A stretch of 7,661 nt of DNA from Acetobacteraceae bacterium (GCA_025356735.1 JANXRT010000449.1:1-7661), one strand, 5' to 3'; numbered from the stretch's first letter, positions 1-6,264 are shown. The notes: generated by a model from the sequence alone, not told the origin. A program made the numbers and translations.

Positions 1-1099
1 CGAGGGCGATCCGTGGCGCGGCCTGCACGCCCGCGCCGATGTGCCCGGCGTGCCGCGGAGCCCGCATAACTTCCCGTATCTGGTCAACAACCGCAACAAG
101 CGGGCGATCGTAATCGACCTCAAGCACGACCGCGGCCGGGCGATCCTCGAACGCCTGGTTGCCCGGTCCGACGTGTTCATCACCAACCTGCCGCTGCCCG
201 TGCGCCAGCGGCTGCGGCTGCGCCACGCCGACTTCGCCGACAAATACCCCCGCCTGATCTACGGCTCGTTCACGGCTTACGGCGAATACGGCGAGGAGGC
301 CGGCAAGACCGGATTCGACCTCACCGCCTATTGGGGCCGGTCCGGGCTGATGGACGAGGTCCGCGCCGACCGCACGGTTCCGCCGGCCTTCTCCGTGGCG
401 GGGCTTGGCGACAACCCTAGCGGCATGGCGCTATATGCCGGCATCGTCACCGCGCTGTATCGGCGCGCGACCACGGGGCTTGGCGGCGAGGTACGCGCTT
501 CGCTGCTCGGCAACGGGATGTGGGCCAACAGCTTCCTGATCCAGGCCAGCCTGTGCGGCGCGGCAATCCCGCCGCGGCTGCCGCGCGAGCAGAACACGCG
601 CGCCGTCGCCAACACCTACCGCACCTCCGACCAACGATGGTTCATGCTGGCGCTGACCAGCGAGGACCGCCAATGGCCGGCGCTCGCCCAGGCGATCGGC
701 CAACCCGAACTGGTGACGGACCCGCGTTTCATCGGCGCGGACGAGCGCACCCGCAATGCGCGCGCGCTGATCGACATCCTCGACGCGAGCTTCGCGCAGC
801 GAACCCTGGCGGAGTGGCGCAGGCGGCTCGACGACGCCGGTTTGACGTTCGGCATCGTGCACAGCGTCGATGAGGCGGCCGCCGATCCGCAGGCGCTGGC
901 CGCCGGCATCCTCCGCCCGATCGAGGGCACCGACCTGATCACGGTCGATAGTCCGTTCACCCTGAGCGAGGCCGGCAAGGTGCCGATCACCCAGCCGCCC
1001 GGACTTGGCGAGCATACCGATGCGATCCTGAGCGAGATTGGTTTCACCGACAGCGAGATCACCGACCTGCGCACTGGGCAGGTCGTGTTCGGCAATTAA
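1..1099 (+). CDS. CaiB/BaiF family III CoA-transferase (5' partial)
   Basis: Family III CoA-transferases move CoA between carboxylic acids in the cytoplasm; alpha-methylacyl-CoA racemases share the fold. The reading frame is open from the first full codon at 2-4 and already reads EGDPWRGL, the segment after the family's usual KVEPP start, so the gene begins outside the window. The GTG at 41 is therefore not the true start. Visible hallmarks, numbered from that GTG codon, are NNRNKRAIVIDLK (16-28), ARSDVFITN (41-49), the LGDNPSG motif with D124 at the position of catalytic Asp169 of formyl-CoA transferase, then TALYRRATTGLGGEV and a C-terminal LGEHTDAIL. About 40 N-terminal residues are missing compared with the usual ~400. 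The stop is TAA at 1097-1099. It converges on the crotonase-like gene with 27 bases between them. Substrates cannot be deduced, and a racemase role is not excluded. Confidence 0.93.
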   Translation, partial: EGDPWRGLHARADVPGVPRSPHNFPYLVNNRNKRAIVIDLKHDRGRAILERLVARSDVFITNLPLPVRQRLRLRHADFADKYPRLIYGSFTAYGEYGEEAGKTGFDLTAYWGRSGLMDEVRADRTVPPAFSVAGLGDNPSGMALYAGIVTALYRRATTGLGGEVRASLLGNGMWANSFLIQASLCGAAIPPRLPREQNTRAVANTYRTSDQRWFMLALTSEDRQWPALAQAIGQPELVTDPRFIGADERTRNARALIDILDASFAQRTLAEWRRRLDDAGLTFGIVHSVDEAAADPQALAAGILRPIEGTDLITVDSPFTLSEAGKVPITQPPGLGEHTDAILSEIGFTDSEITDLRTGQVVFGN

Positions 1100-1104
1100 G
1101 GCCA

Positions 1105-1117
1105 GGGGCTGTGCCCC
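1105..1117. terminator. Short GC hairpin between convergent genes, possible terminator
   Basis: GGGGC-TGT-GCCCC forms a 5-bp stem with a 3-base loop in the 27-base gap between two convergent stop codons. The position suits a bidirectional transcription stop. The stem is short and no T-run follows on either strand, so an intrinsic terminator is only possible. Confidence 0.3.
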
Positions 1118-1126
1118 CATGCTTGC

Positions 1127-1945
1127 TCACCTTCCCCTGAACTTCGGCACCCGCTTCTCTCGAAACGCAAGCTGCGCCTCCCTCACATCCTCCGTCGGGT
1201 TGGCCACCATCACCGCCCATTGCGCATCGCCAAGCGACGACTGGAACGTCGATTCCATGGCGCGCGACACCATCATCTTGGTCATCCGAACCGCCAGCGG
1301 CGCCTTGGCCGCGAGCGTGTCGCAGAACTCCAGGGCCCGGTGCTCCAGATCTCCGGCAACGACCTCCGTCAGCAGGCCGAGGCGATAGGCCGTCTCCGCA
1401 TCGTAGATCTCGTGAAACAGGATCATCTTGAGCGCCCGGTCATAGCCCATGACGTGCGGGAACAGCCACGCCCCGCCCTCGTCGGGCAGCAGGCCGAAGC
1501 GGCCGCTGGTGTCGCCGAGCTTGGCGCCGAGGCCACCCAGGCGGAAGTCGCACGCCAGCGCCAGCGCCAGGCCGCCGGCAACAGCAAAGCCCTGGATCAT
1601 GGCGACCGTCGGCTTGTCCATGTTGCGCAGCGAAAACAGCACCTGCTGCATGCCGTCGCGCATCTCGCGGCCCGACCCCATGGGCGAGGCGTGGACGCGC
1701 GCGCGATGCTCCGGCTCGTGCCCGCCGATGTCGCCGCCGGCACAGAACGCGCGCTCGCCCTCGCCGCGGACCAGCAGCACCAGCAGCGCGTCGTCGTCCC
1801 GGAACGCGGTGACGGCCTGCTGCAGCTCCTGCGTCATCGCCCAGCTATAGGCGTTCATCTGCCTGGGCCGGGCCAGGGTGATGCGCGCGACGCCCGGGCG
1901 CGGGACGTCGCAGCGGATCGTGTCGAAACTTTCCGTCGTGAACAT
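1127..1945 (-). CDS. Enoyl-CoA hydratase/isomerase (crotonase) family protein
   Basis: This is a 272-residue crotonase-fold protein, a usual length for the family, acting on acyl-CoA thioesters in the cytoplasm. The start at 1945 is chosen because GGAGG lies four bases upstream (1950-1954 on the opposite strand); the frame is open to an ATG at 1999, but the 18 extra residues do not look like the family. Visible features are the first oxyanion-hole segment AFCAGGD (66-72), the second in QGFAVAGGLALALACDF (118-134, G124), and FGLLPDEGGAWLFPHVMG (150-167). Aligned by hand to rat enoyl-CoA hydratase, the two catalytic glutamates (Glu144, Glu164) fall on A127 and S147. The acids nearest the active site are D155 and E156, a PDxGG arrangement seen in isomerase-type members such as PaaG. 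Classical hydratase activity is therefore doubtful; isomerase or another crotonase reaction is likelier. It reads as a single-gene unit. Confidence 0.92.
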   Translation of the reverse strand: MFTTESFDTIRCDVPRPGVARITLARPRQMNAYSWAMTQELQQAVTAFRDDDALLVLLVRGEGERAFCAGGDIGGHEPEHRARVHASPMGSGREMRDGMQQVLFSLRNMDKPTVAMIQGFAVAGGLALALACDFRLGGLGAKLGDTSGRFGLLPDEGGAWLFPHVMGYDRALKMILFHEIYDAETAYRLGLLTEVVAGDLEHRALEFCDTLAAKAPLAVRMTKMMVSRAMESTFQSSLGDAQWAVMVANPTEDVREAQLAFREKRVPKFRGR

Positions 1946-1949
1946 GATG

Positions 1950-1954
1950 CCTCC
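1950..1954 (-). promoter_or_regulatory. Ribosome binding site of the crotonase-like gene
   Basis: GGAGG on the minus strand, four bases before the ATG at 1945-1943. It decides the start in favour of 1945 over the upstream in-frame ATG at 1999. Confidence 0.7.
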
Positions 1955-2009
1955 GTTTGAAGATATCGCTAGATGCCGAAACCTCTTTCCCTCGTCCACT
2001 CCGGCCGGG

Positions 2010-2023
2010 GAACCGAATGGTTC
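2010..2023. promoter_or_regulatory. Small palindrome GAACC-GAAT-GGTTC upstream of the crotonase-like gene
   Basis: This is a perfect 5-bp inverted repeat with a 4-base spacer, about 65 bases upstream of the start at 1945. It could be an operator or the base of a leader hairpin. Repeats this short also arise by chance, and no clear promoter could be placed beside it. Confidence 0.2.
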
Positions 2024-2100
2024 ATTGCCAGACCGGGACGTCGTTGGACAGGTTATCCAGGCGCGGTCTTGCTGTTGCCGCGTGGATAGGATGGCGAAAT

Positions 2101-2177
2101 GGGCTGGTAGCTCAGCTGGTAGAGCACACGCTTGATAAGCGTGAGGTCGGATGGTTCAAGTCCTCCACGGCCCACCA
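2101..2177 (+). tRNA. tRNA-Ile (anticodon GAT) with an extra base in the T-arm
   Basis: The cloverleaf folds by eye. Acceptor strand is 2101-2107, T8 A9 follow, the D-arm is GCTC/GAGC with an 8-base loop, and the anticodon arm is CACGC-TTGATAA-GCGTG with GAT at 2134-2136, which reads Ile codons. The variable loop is AGGTC, the T-loop TTCAAGT (2155-2161), and CCA is encoded at 2175-2177. Two oddities appear. The T-stem reads GGATGG against CCTCC, so T2152 must bulge out for five pairs to form. In the acceptor stem position 5-68 is T-G and 7-66 is a G-A mismatch. The length is 77 where this loop pattern predicts 76. It stands outside any rRNA operon here and converges on copD, 21 bases away. 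A TTGGAC hexamer at 2044-2049 may belong to its promoter, but no good -10 is seen. It could be a functional variant or a decaying copy. Confidence 0.88.
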
Positions 2178-2198
2178 TTCCTGGCTGGATATCGGCTT

Positions 2199-4073
2199 CT
2201 ACATTCTCATCCCGGCATGGCCGTGCGCGGGTTCGGCCAGCGGCGCGTCGATGTCGCGGACGGCGGCGGTGAGCACCTCCGACACATTCCAACTCGGCGT
2301 GGCACCGGAAAGCTGCACGGCGCGAAGCCAGCCGGCGCGATCGACCAGGACCTGCGCTCCGGCAAGCGCGCGCATCGGCGTGCCGGTGACCGCGGCGTAG
2401 GCTTGCCACACTGCATCGTCGTCAACGGCGCACAGGACCTCGCCGACGGAACCCGCCGGATTGGCGGCCGCCTGGATCGTGACGATACCCGGCATGGGCC
2501 GGGCCGGGCCGAACACGATCCGGACCACCTGGCCGCGCCAGTCATCGAGCATCCGGGTGCGGCCGCCGGCGCAGGTGGCGATCAGCCCAGGCGCCTGAAC
2601 CGGCCGCGGCCAGGCGCCGGTTGCCGCCCATGTGAGCCCGGCATTGTTGGCCCGAACCCAATCGATCAGCGCCCAACGCTGCGCCTCGGTCAGGACGCCG
2701 GCGAAGCCCGGCATGGCCAGGGTGCCATCCGGCGCCGAAATGCCTTGCGATAGAAACCAGAACAGCTCGCCATCCTCATGCGCCCAAAGGTGCCCGGCCG
2801 TGAGGTCGGCCGGCGGCGCGGCCAAATCGCGCGCGGAGGGTCCGTCCCCATGGCCTTGGTTACCGTGGCAACCGGCGCAATGTGCCGGGAACAACGCCGC
2901 GCCGTCGGCGATCGAGGCGCTGGCGAAGCCGGTCGGCGATTGCCAATACTGGGTCGGGTAGGCCTCCGCCAGCAGCAGGTCGAGATGCGGCACGGCGAGA
3001 CAGGCGGCGGCTGCGCCGAGGGCGGCGATCGGCCAGTGGGCGCGCCAGCCACGCAGCAGCGCCATTGCGGCCGTAACGATGGCTACCACGATGACCGCTG
3101 CAGCTAGGACAGCTTCGTGGCGCAACGCGGCGTCCTCGCCCACTGCCTCCAGGCTGAGCCGCCAGGCGAACGGCCACGTTGGCTGCTCGTGCATGGAAGG
3201 CGGCAGGCTGGTCAGCAGGCCGGCGGCGAGCACCACCAGCAGGCCGACCGCTGTTTCAATGGCGATGCTGCGCACCAGACGGGCCTTGGCCGCTCCCCGC
3301 ACGTCGCCGCCGAGTGCTGGGGTCAGGCGGAACCGGTTTCGTGCGGCAAAGCCTAGCAGCGCCAGAAGCCCGGCCAGCTTGGTCAGCGCGACCAGGCCGT
3401 AGGTGGTTCCGATCAAACCCGGCACTGTCCCGATCAGCACCGTCGCCTGGAAAATGGCGGTGCCGGCGAGCAGGACGACGCACACGGACCCCAGCGCCGA
3501 AAAGCGCGCCGATGCCAGGGCCGCATTGTCGCGACAAGCGCCCGCAACCAGCACCAGAAGCGGCAGCAGGCCGCCGAGCCAGGCTCCGGCCGCCAACAAA
3601 TGGAGCACGCTCGACAGCAGCAGCCAGCTTGGCCCGTCCTGCATCGCCCAGGCATGACCATGCCCCGCCTGCGTTGCCACGGCGGCGCCGGCGAGCACCG
3701 TGGCAGTCCAGGGAAGCCGCCGGACCAGCGCGAGTGCCGTCAGGCAGAGCAAACCCAGCCGTGCCAGCACAAGATGGCCGAAAACGGTTTCCCGGAGCAC
3801 CATCGGGGCATCGAGGGCGGAGCCGGCCAGCGCCGCGCTTTGCAGCACGAGCCAGATACCCGTCAGAACGAAGGCCGCCGCGAGGGACGACCACGCCAGC
3901 CAGGCCAGCCGCCTTGCCACGATCGGTGCGTCCCCGGCCAAGTCCGCCAGTACCGGGGGCGCCAGCCAGTCCAACGCCAGCAGCGCTCCGAACGCGGATA
4001 GCAGACCGGCATCGGCCACGCCCCGCGCGAGAACGAGCAGAAGGCCGCCTTCGATGGGGAACGCCGTGGCCAC
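2199..4073 (-). CDS. copD: CopD copper-resistance membrane protein fused to cytochrome c and a redoxin-like C-terminus
   Basis: This is a 624-residue inner-membrane protein. Residues ~8-366 hold about ten hydrophobic segments, including the CopD-type HLLAAGAWLGGLLPL (158-172) and an AGHGHA motif (136-141) that may bind metal. After the last helix a c-type cytochrome domain carries haem motif CAGCH (C399, C402, H403) and a likely sixth ligand M454 in LAMPGF, placing it in the periplasm. Residues ~490-600 (LDDWRGQVVRIVFG, then VLVDRAGWLRAVQ) resemble a redoxin/SCO-like strand pattern without CxxC; C501 and C548 are separate. The tail HGHAGMRM is rich in His and Met. Plain CopD proteins are about 300 residues. 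CopD-cytochrome c fusions are known in alphaproteobacteria; the C-terminal addition is less familiar to me. The start is GTG at 4073, directly after the copC TAG with no spacer and no clear Shine-Dalgarno site, so translational coupling is likely. Confidence 0.9.
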   Translation of the reverse strand: MATAFPIEGGLLLVLARGVADAGLLSAFGALLALDWLAPPVLADLAGDAPIVARRLAWLAWSSLAAAFVLTGIWLVLQSAALAGSALDAPMVLRETVFGHLVLARLGLLCLTALALVRRLPWTATVLAGAAVATQAGHGHAWAMQDGPSWLLLSSVLHLLAAGAWLGGLLPLLVLVAGACRDNAALASARFSALGSVCVVLLAGTAIFQATVLIGTVPGLIGTTYGLVALTKLAGLLALLGFAARNRFRLTPALGGDVRGAAKARLVRSIAIETAVGLLVVLAAGLLTSLPPSMHEQPTWPFAWRLSLEAVGEDAALRHEAVLAAAVIVVAIVTAAMALLRGWRAHWPIAALGAAAACLAVPHLDLLLAEAYPTQYWQSPTGFASASIADGAALFPAHCAGCHGNQGHGDGPSARDLAAPPADLTAGHLWAHEDGELFWFLSQGISAPDGTLAMPGFAGVLTEAQRWALIDWVRANNAGLTWAATGAWPRPVQAPGLIATCAGGRTRMLDDWRGQVVRIVFGPARPMPGIVTIQAAANPAGSVGEVLCAVDDDAVWQAYAAVTGTPMRALAGAQVLVDRAGWLRAVQLSGATPSWNVSEVLTAAVRDIDAPLAEPAHGHAGMRM

Positions 4074-4436
4074 CTATGGCCCGACCGTGAAGGTGAAGGC
4101 GCCTTCGGTCTTGTGGGTATCGACGGAGGTCGCGTGCCAGACGACCTTGTAGGTGCCTGGCGGCAGCACGCCGAGGCTGACGGCGAGGTGCTTGGCGTCC
4201 CCTTGCATGACGTGCGGGTCGTTCTTGTCGATCCGCACGCCGCCGGCATCCTCCACGGCGATGGTGCTGAAGCGCGGCTCGACGGCTTCGCTGAAGGTCA
4301 GCTCGACCTGCGCCGGCGACGCGCGGACCGTTCCGCCGACCGGCGGATCGGCCTGACGCAGCTGGGCATGGGCCAGCGCCAGGGTGGGGACGAGCAAGAG
4401 GAGCGTCGATGTGCAGACATATGTGAGGGATCGCAT
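4074..4436 (-). CDS. copC: CopC periplasmic copper-binding protein
   Basis: This is a 120-residue preprotein. A signal peptide (MRSLTYVC, then a Leu-rich core) ends at ALA before H23, so the mature protein should begin HAQL. CopC proteins bind one Cu(II) through the N-terminal His plus an Asp and a His in a VDTH-type motif. Here these are H23, D106 and H108, equal to mature positions 1, 84 and 86, close to the known CopC site (1, 83, 85). The central VELTFSEAVEPRF and final EGAFTFTV are typical of the family. I see no Met-rich Cu(I) site. GGAG at 4444-4447 lies seven bases before the ATG and fixes the start; the frame is open further upstream, but that part lies over the next gene. Its role is to hand copper to, or buffer it for, the adjacent CopD. 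Confidence 0.95.
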   Translation of the reverse strand: MRSLTYVCTSTLLLLVPTLALAHAQLRQADPPVGGTVRASPAQVELTFSEAVEPRFSTIAVEDAGGVRIDKNDPHVMQGDAKHLAVSLGVLPPGTYKVVWHATSVDTHKTEGAFTFTVGP

Positions 4437-4443
4437 GGCTGTT

Positions 4444-4447
4444 CTCC
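4444..4447 (-). promoter_or_regulatory. Ribosome binding site of copC
   Basis: GGAG on the minus strand, seven bases before the copC ATG, inside the 14-base gap after the preceding gene. It confirms the short CopC with its signal peptide. Confidence 0.65.
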
Positions 4448-4450
4448 GGC

Positions 4451-5437
4451 TCAATAGCTGAACAGCGGCTTGCCGAGGCTGTTCGGAAACAGGTCGTCGA
4501 AGAACAGGTGCATCTGCGCGATCACCCCGACGAACCGGCCCGACGCCCGGTTGGCCGGGATCAGCGCCTCGATCCCGACCTGAAAGCTGTCGCCGCCGTA
4601 GATCACGCCGGGCGCGACCACCACCTGGGTCCCAAGGTTGTTCGGCGAGGAGGCCGGCGAGGAGTAGGCGATCTCGACCAGCGGGGTCAGGCGGTTGAAG
4701 AAGCCGGGCAGGCCGAAATCGCGCACCTGGGATTGCAAATAAGGCAGGCTGTACTGCAGCGACAGTCCGCCGATCCACCGGTTGGCGTAGCCGTTGTTGA
4801 ACGGCTGCGCCGCCAGCCCGGTGACGCCCCCCGTGGCATTCGCGCCCGAGTCCGATGGCACGTCGTTGATCGCCTTCAGCTTCCGGTCGGCGATCGCGTA
4901 GCCGATGGTACCGGTGATCGCGAACGGGCGCAGGGCGGGCACCGGAATATCGCCAAAACCCTTGCCGAAATACAGCGTCGGCGTGGTGCTGCCGTACTGG
5001 TCCACCCCGATGCTCGCCGTGCCGGTGCGGGCCAGCTCACGGATGACGCCCAGCGACACGATGGCCTCGTGCGGGGCGTTCACCCAGGTCTGGTATTTCA
5101 GGGTGACGTTGAGGTTCTGGAAGCCGTTGCGCGCCTTGTCGTACTGCGCCGTGCGCACCGTGTAGCCGCCGTTGATGCCGATGCCGAGATGCTCGGTGAT
5201 GCGTTTGTCGAACTCGGCGCTGAGGTTGTACTGGTAGGTGCGGCCATTGCCGAGGTCCGGTTCCTGCTGCTGGAAGCTGAAGGTCGGGATCGACGCCTCG
5301 TCGGCCACGCCCGGATCGTCGATCGTCAGGGTGACGGGGAACACGCGGGCGCCGGCGATGGCGTGGGCGTGGACCTGTGGGCTCGGCAGGGCAGACAGAC
5401 AGGCGGCAACGGCCGCTGCGGTGGTCATACGGATCAT
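4451..5437 (-). CDS. Secreted putative outer-membrane beta-barrel protein of the copper cluster
   Basis: This is a 328-residue protein with a signal peptide (MIRMTTAAAVAACLSALPSP, cleavage probably VHA before H25). The rest is built of alternating hydrophobic and polar stretches with many aromatic and Gly residues, such as GRTYQYNLSAEFDK, GIGINGGYTV and WIGGLSLQYSLPY. It ends KPLFSY, an aromatic C-terminus as in many outer-membrane barrels. I recall similar uncharacterised proteins (ARVFPVTLTIDDPGVADE near the N-terminus) beside copper genes in alphaproteobacteria, but cannot check this. It may be a pore or an envelope sensor of copper; no reaction can be assigned. The start at 5437 is supported by AGGA (5447-5450) nine bases upstream; the frame continues to 5833, but that part is Arg-rich and antisense-like, covering the DUF2946 gene. 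CopC follows 14 bases later, so they are very likely co-transcribed. Confidence 0.82.
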   Translation of the reverse strand: MIRMTTAAAVAACLSALPSPQVHAHAIAGARVFPVTLTIDDPGVADEASIPTFSFQQQEPDLGNGRTYQYNLSAEFDKRITEHLGIGINGGYTVRTAQYDKARNGFQNLNVTLKYQTWVNAPHEAIVSLGVIRELARTGTASIGVDQYGSTTPTLYFGKGFGDIPVPALRPFAITGTIGYAIADRKLKAINDVPSDSGANATGGVTGLAAQPFNNGYANRWIGGLSLQYSLPYLQSQVRDFGLPGFFNRLTPLVEIAYSSPASSPNNLGTQVVVAPGVIYGGDSFQVGIEALIPANRASGRFVGVIAQMHLFFDDLFPNSLGKPLFSY

Positions 5438-5466
5438 GGAATGGGTTCCTGGCACGAGAAACGGAG

Positions 5467-5490
5467 GGCGGTTGCGCGGGTCGCGCCGCC
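5467..5490 (-). terminator. Hairpin between the DUF2946-type gene and the barrel gene
   Basis: In the 70-base gap the minus strand can form GGCGG+CGCG / CGCG+CCGCC, nine G-C-rich pairs with a 3-base loop and a 3-base bulge (CAA). It lies 17 bases after the stop at 5508. Only a weak T-run (TTT) follows, so partial attenuation or an mRNA processing and stability element is as likely as termination. Confidence 0.35.
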
Positions 5491-5507
5491 ACCACGGAAG
5501 GCTCCGG

Positions 5508-5912
5508 TCAGGCCAGGCTGGGAGGTCCGGTAGGATACGTGGCTGCGAGAACGGCGCTGGCCGGCGGCGCCCGCGCGGGCGGCAGCAACGCCAGGCGGGC
5601 CAGCGGCGTGGCAGGCGGTATCGGCGGCCCATCCGCCGGAACGGGCAGGATCGGTGTTGCCGCCAGAACGTGGCAGACGGGGCACAGGGCACAGGGCGTT
5701 CCGTGCCTCGCAGGGTCGGCCGGCGCCGGCCCGCCCGGACTACCCGGCACGTCCGAGTGGCAAATCGGGATGCCATCAAAAAGGACTTGGGCCTGAAGCG
5801 CCTCGGGTGCAGGCACGACGGCGCCGACAACAATCTGGCCGAGCAACGCCAGCACGGCCAGAAGAAGGCCGATAGCCGAGCAACGCTGTCTGGATGGAGG
5901 CAGCAGGTTCAT
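5508..5912 (-). CDS. DUF2946-type Cys/His-rich small membrane-anchored protein
   Basis: This is a protein of about 134 residues. A short basic N-terminus (SRQR) leads to one hydrophobic segment (GLLLAVLALLGQIVVGAVV, 15-33), which could be a membrane anchor or uncleaved signal. Then come C51-H52 and the motif HGTPCALCPVCH (H70, C74, C77, C80, H81), followed by a Pro/Ala-rich tail. DUF2946 proteins have this layout of one helix and a small C/H cluster and often lie beside copper or TonB-receptor genes; their function is not established. The Cys/His set is a plausible copper site on the periplasmic side. An in-frame ATG at 5945 would add 11 residues; neither start has a good Shine-Dalgarno site, and 5912 is preferred because the basic stretch then lies near the N-terminus. 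It is the first gene of the probable copper unit, 70 bases before the barrel gene. Confidence 0.75.
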   Translation of the reverse strand: MNLLPPSRQRCSAIGLLLAVLALLGQIVVGAVVPAPEALQAQVLFDGIPICHSDVPGSPGGPAPADPARHGTPCALCPVCHVLAATPILPVPADGPPIPPATPLARLALLPPARAPPASAVLAATYPTGPPSLA

Positions 5913-5972
5913 CGCGACCGCAACGATAGCAGGTTCGCCCGCCATGGACAGCCGGCGGCGAGGTGCGTCCGC

Positions 5973-6179
5973 TCAGCCACGTGCCAGCCAGATCGTGTGG
6001 CCGCCGCAGGCGCGGTCCTCGACCGTGTGCGCCACGACGCTGAAGCCGTTCTCGTCGAGCAGGGCGCGATACTCGGCGGCGTCCAGGCTCGCATGGTACA
6101 GCGGCTCGCCCTCGAAGGTGCCCAGCGCCTCGCCATGCGCCGGACTGCTGGTGAACATCCGGTCGGCATCCGTGGTCAT
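5973..6179 (-). pseudogene. C-terminal remnant of a class I SAM-dependent methyltransferase
   Basis: The 68-residue frame reads MFTSSPAHGEALGTFEGEP, then LYHASLDAAEYRALL, and ends VVAHTVEDRACGGHTIWLAR. This is the stereotyped end of a methyltransferase family whose full members are about 200 residues or more. Everything upstream is missing, including the glycine-rich SAM-binding motif and the motif after it. Family-like sequence stops at about 6158, and the ChaC-type gene occupies the opposite strand from 6265. The frame stays open to 6251, but those codons look unrelated. It cannot be an active methyltransferase alone. An ATG at 6179, preceded by GAGG, could still allow translation of a small protein, so a retained short gene is a lesser possibility. 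Confidence 0.7.
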
Positions 6180-6180
6180 G

Positions 6181-6230
6181 GCCTCATCCTGAGGCATCCG
6201 TGCGCACGAACAACGGGGTTTGCCACGGAT
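6181..6230. repeat. Two adjacent inverted repeats at the methyltransferase breakpoint
   Basis: GCCTCA-TCC-TGAGGC (6181-6195) is a perfect 6-bp inverted repeat one base from the leftward ATG at 6179. Immediately beside it ATCCGTG (6196-6202) is repeated inverted as CACGGAT (6224-6230) with a 21-base spacer, and GTGCGCAC (6200-6207) is itself palindromic. They lie between two divergent reading frames and could be operator sites, leader hairpins or scars of the event that removed the rest of the methyltransferase. Confidence 0.4.
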
Positions 6231-6264
6231 AGCGCCGCTTTCCCCGATCATGGTTTAATGAGGA

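Noticed and set aside
1127..1999. Start of the crotonase-like gene at the ATG at 1999
   Set aside because: The 18 added residues do not resemble the family N-terminus, whereas the ATG at 1945 has GGAGG four bases upstream.
2101..2198. tRNA-Ile as the attachment site of an integrated copper island
   Set aside because: There is no second copy of the tRNA 3' end elsewhere in the window and no integrase. The copper genes share the base composition of their neighbours.
3179..4090. Plus-strand open frame opposite copD
   Set aside because: The translation is Arg/Pro/Ala-rich and lies wholly against CopD, whose membrane segments and haem motif are unmistakable.
4437..4778. N-terminal extension of CopC
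   Set aside because: It overlaps the end of the barrel gene in another frame and would bury the signal peptide; the GGAG-preceded ATG at 4436 fits the family exactly.
5438..5833. N-terminal extension of the barrel protein
   Set aside because: The added residues are Arg/Pro-rich and overlap the DUF2946-type gene on the same strand in another frame. The ATG at 5437 starts a proper signal peptide behind an AGGA site.
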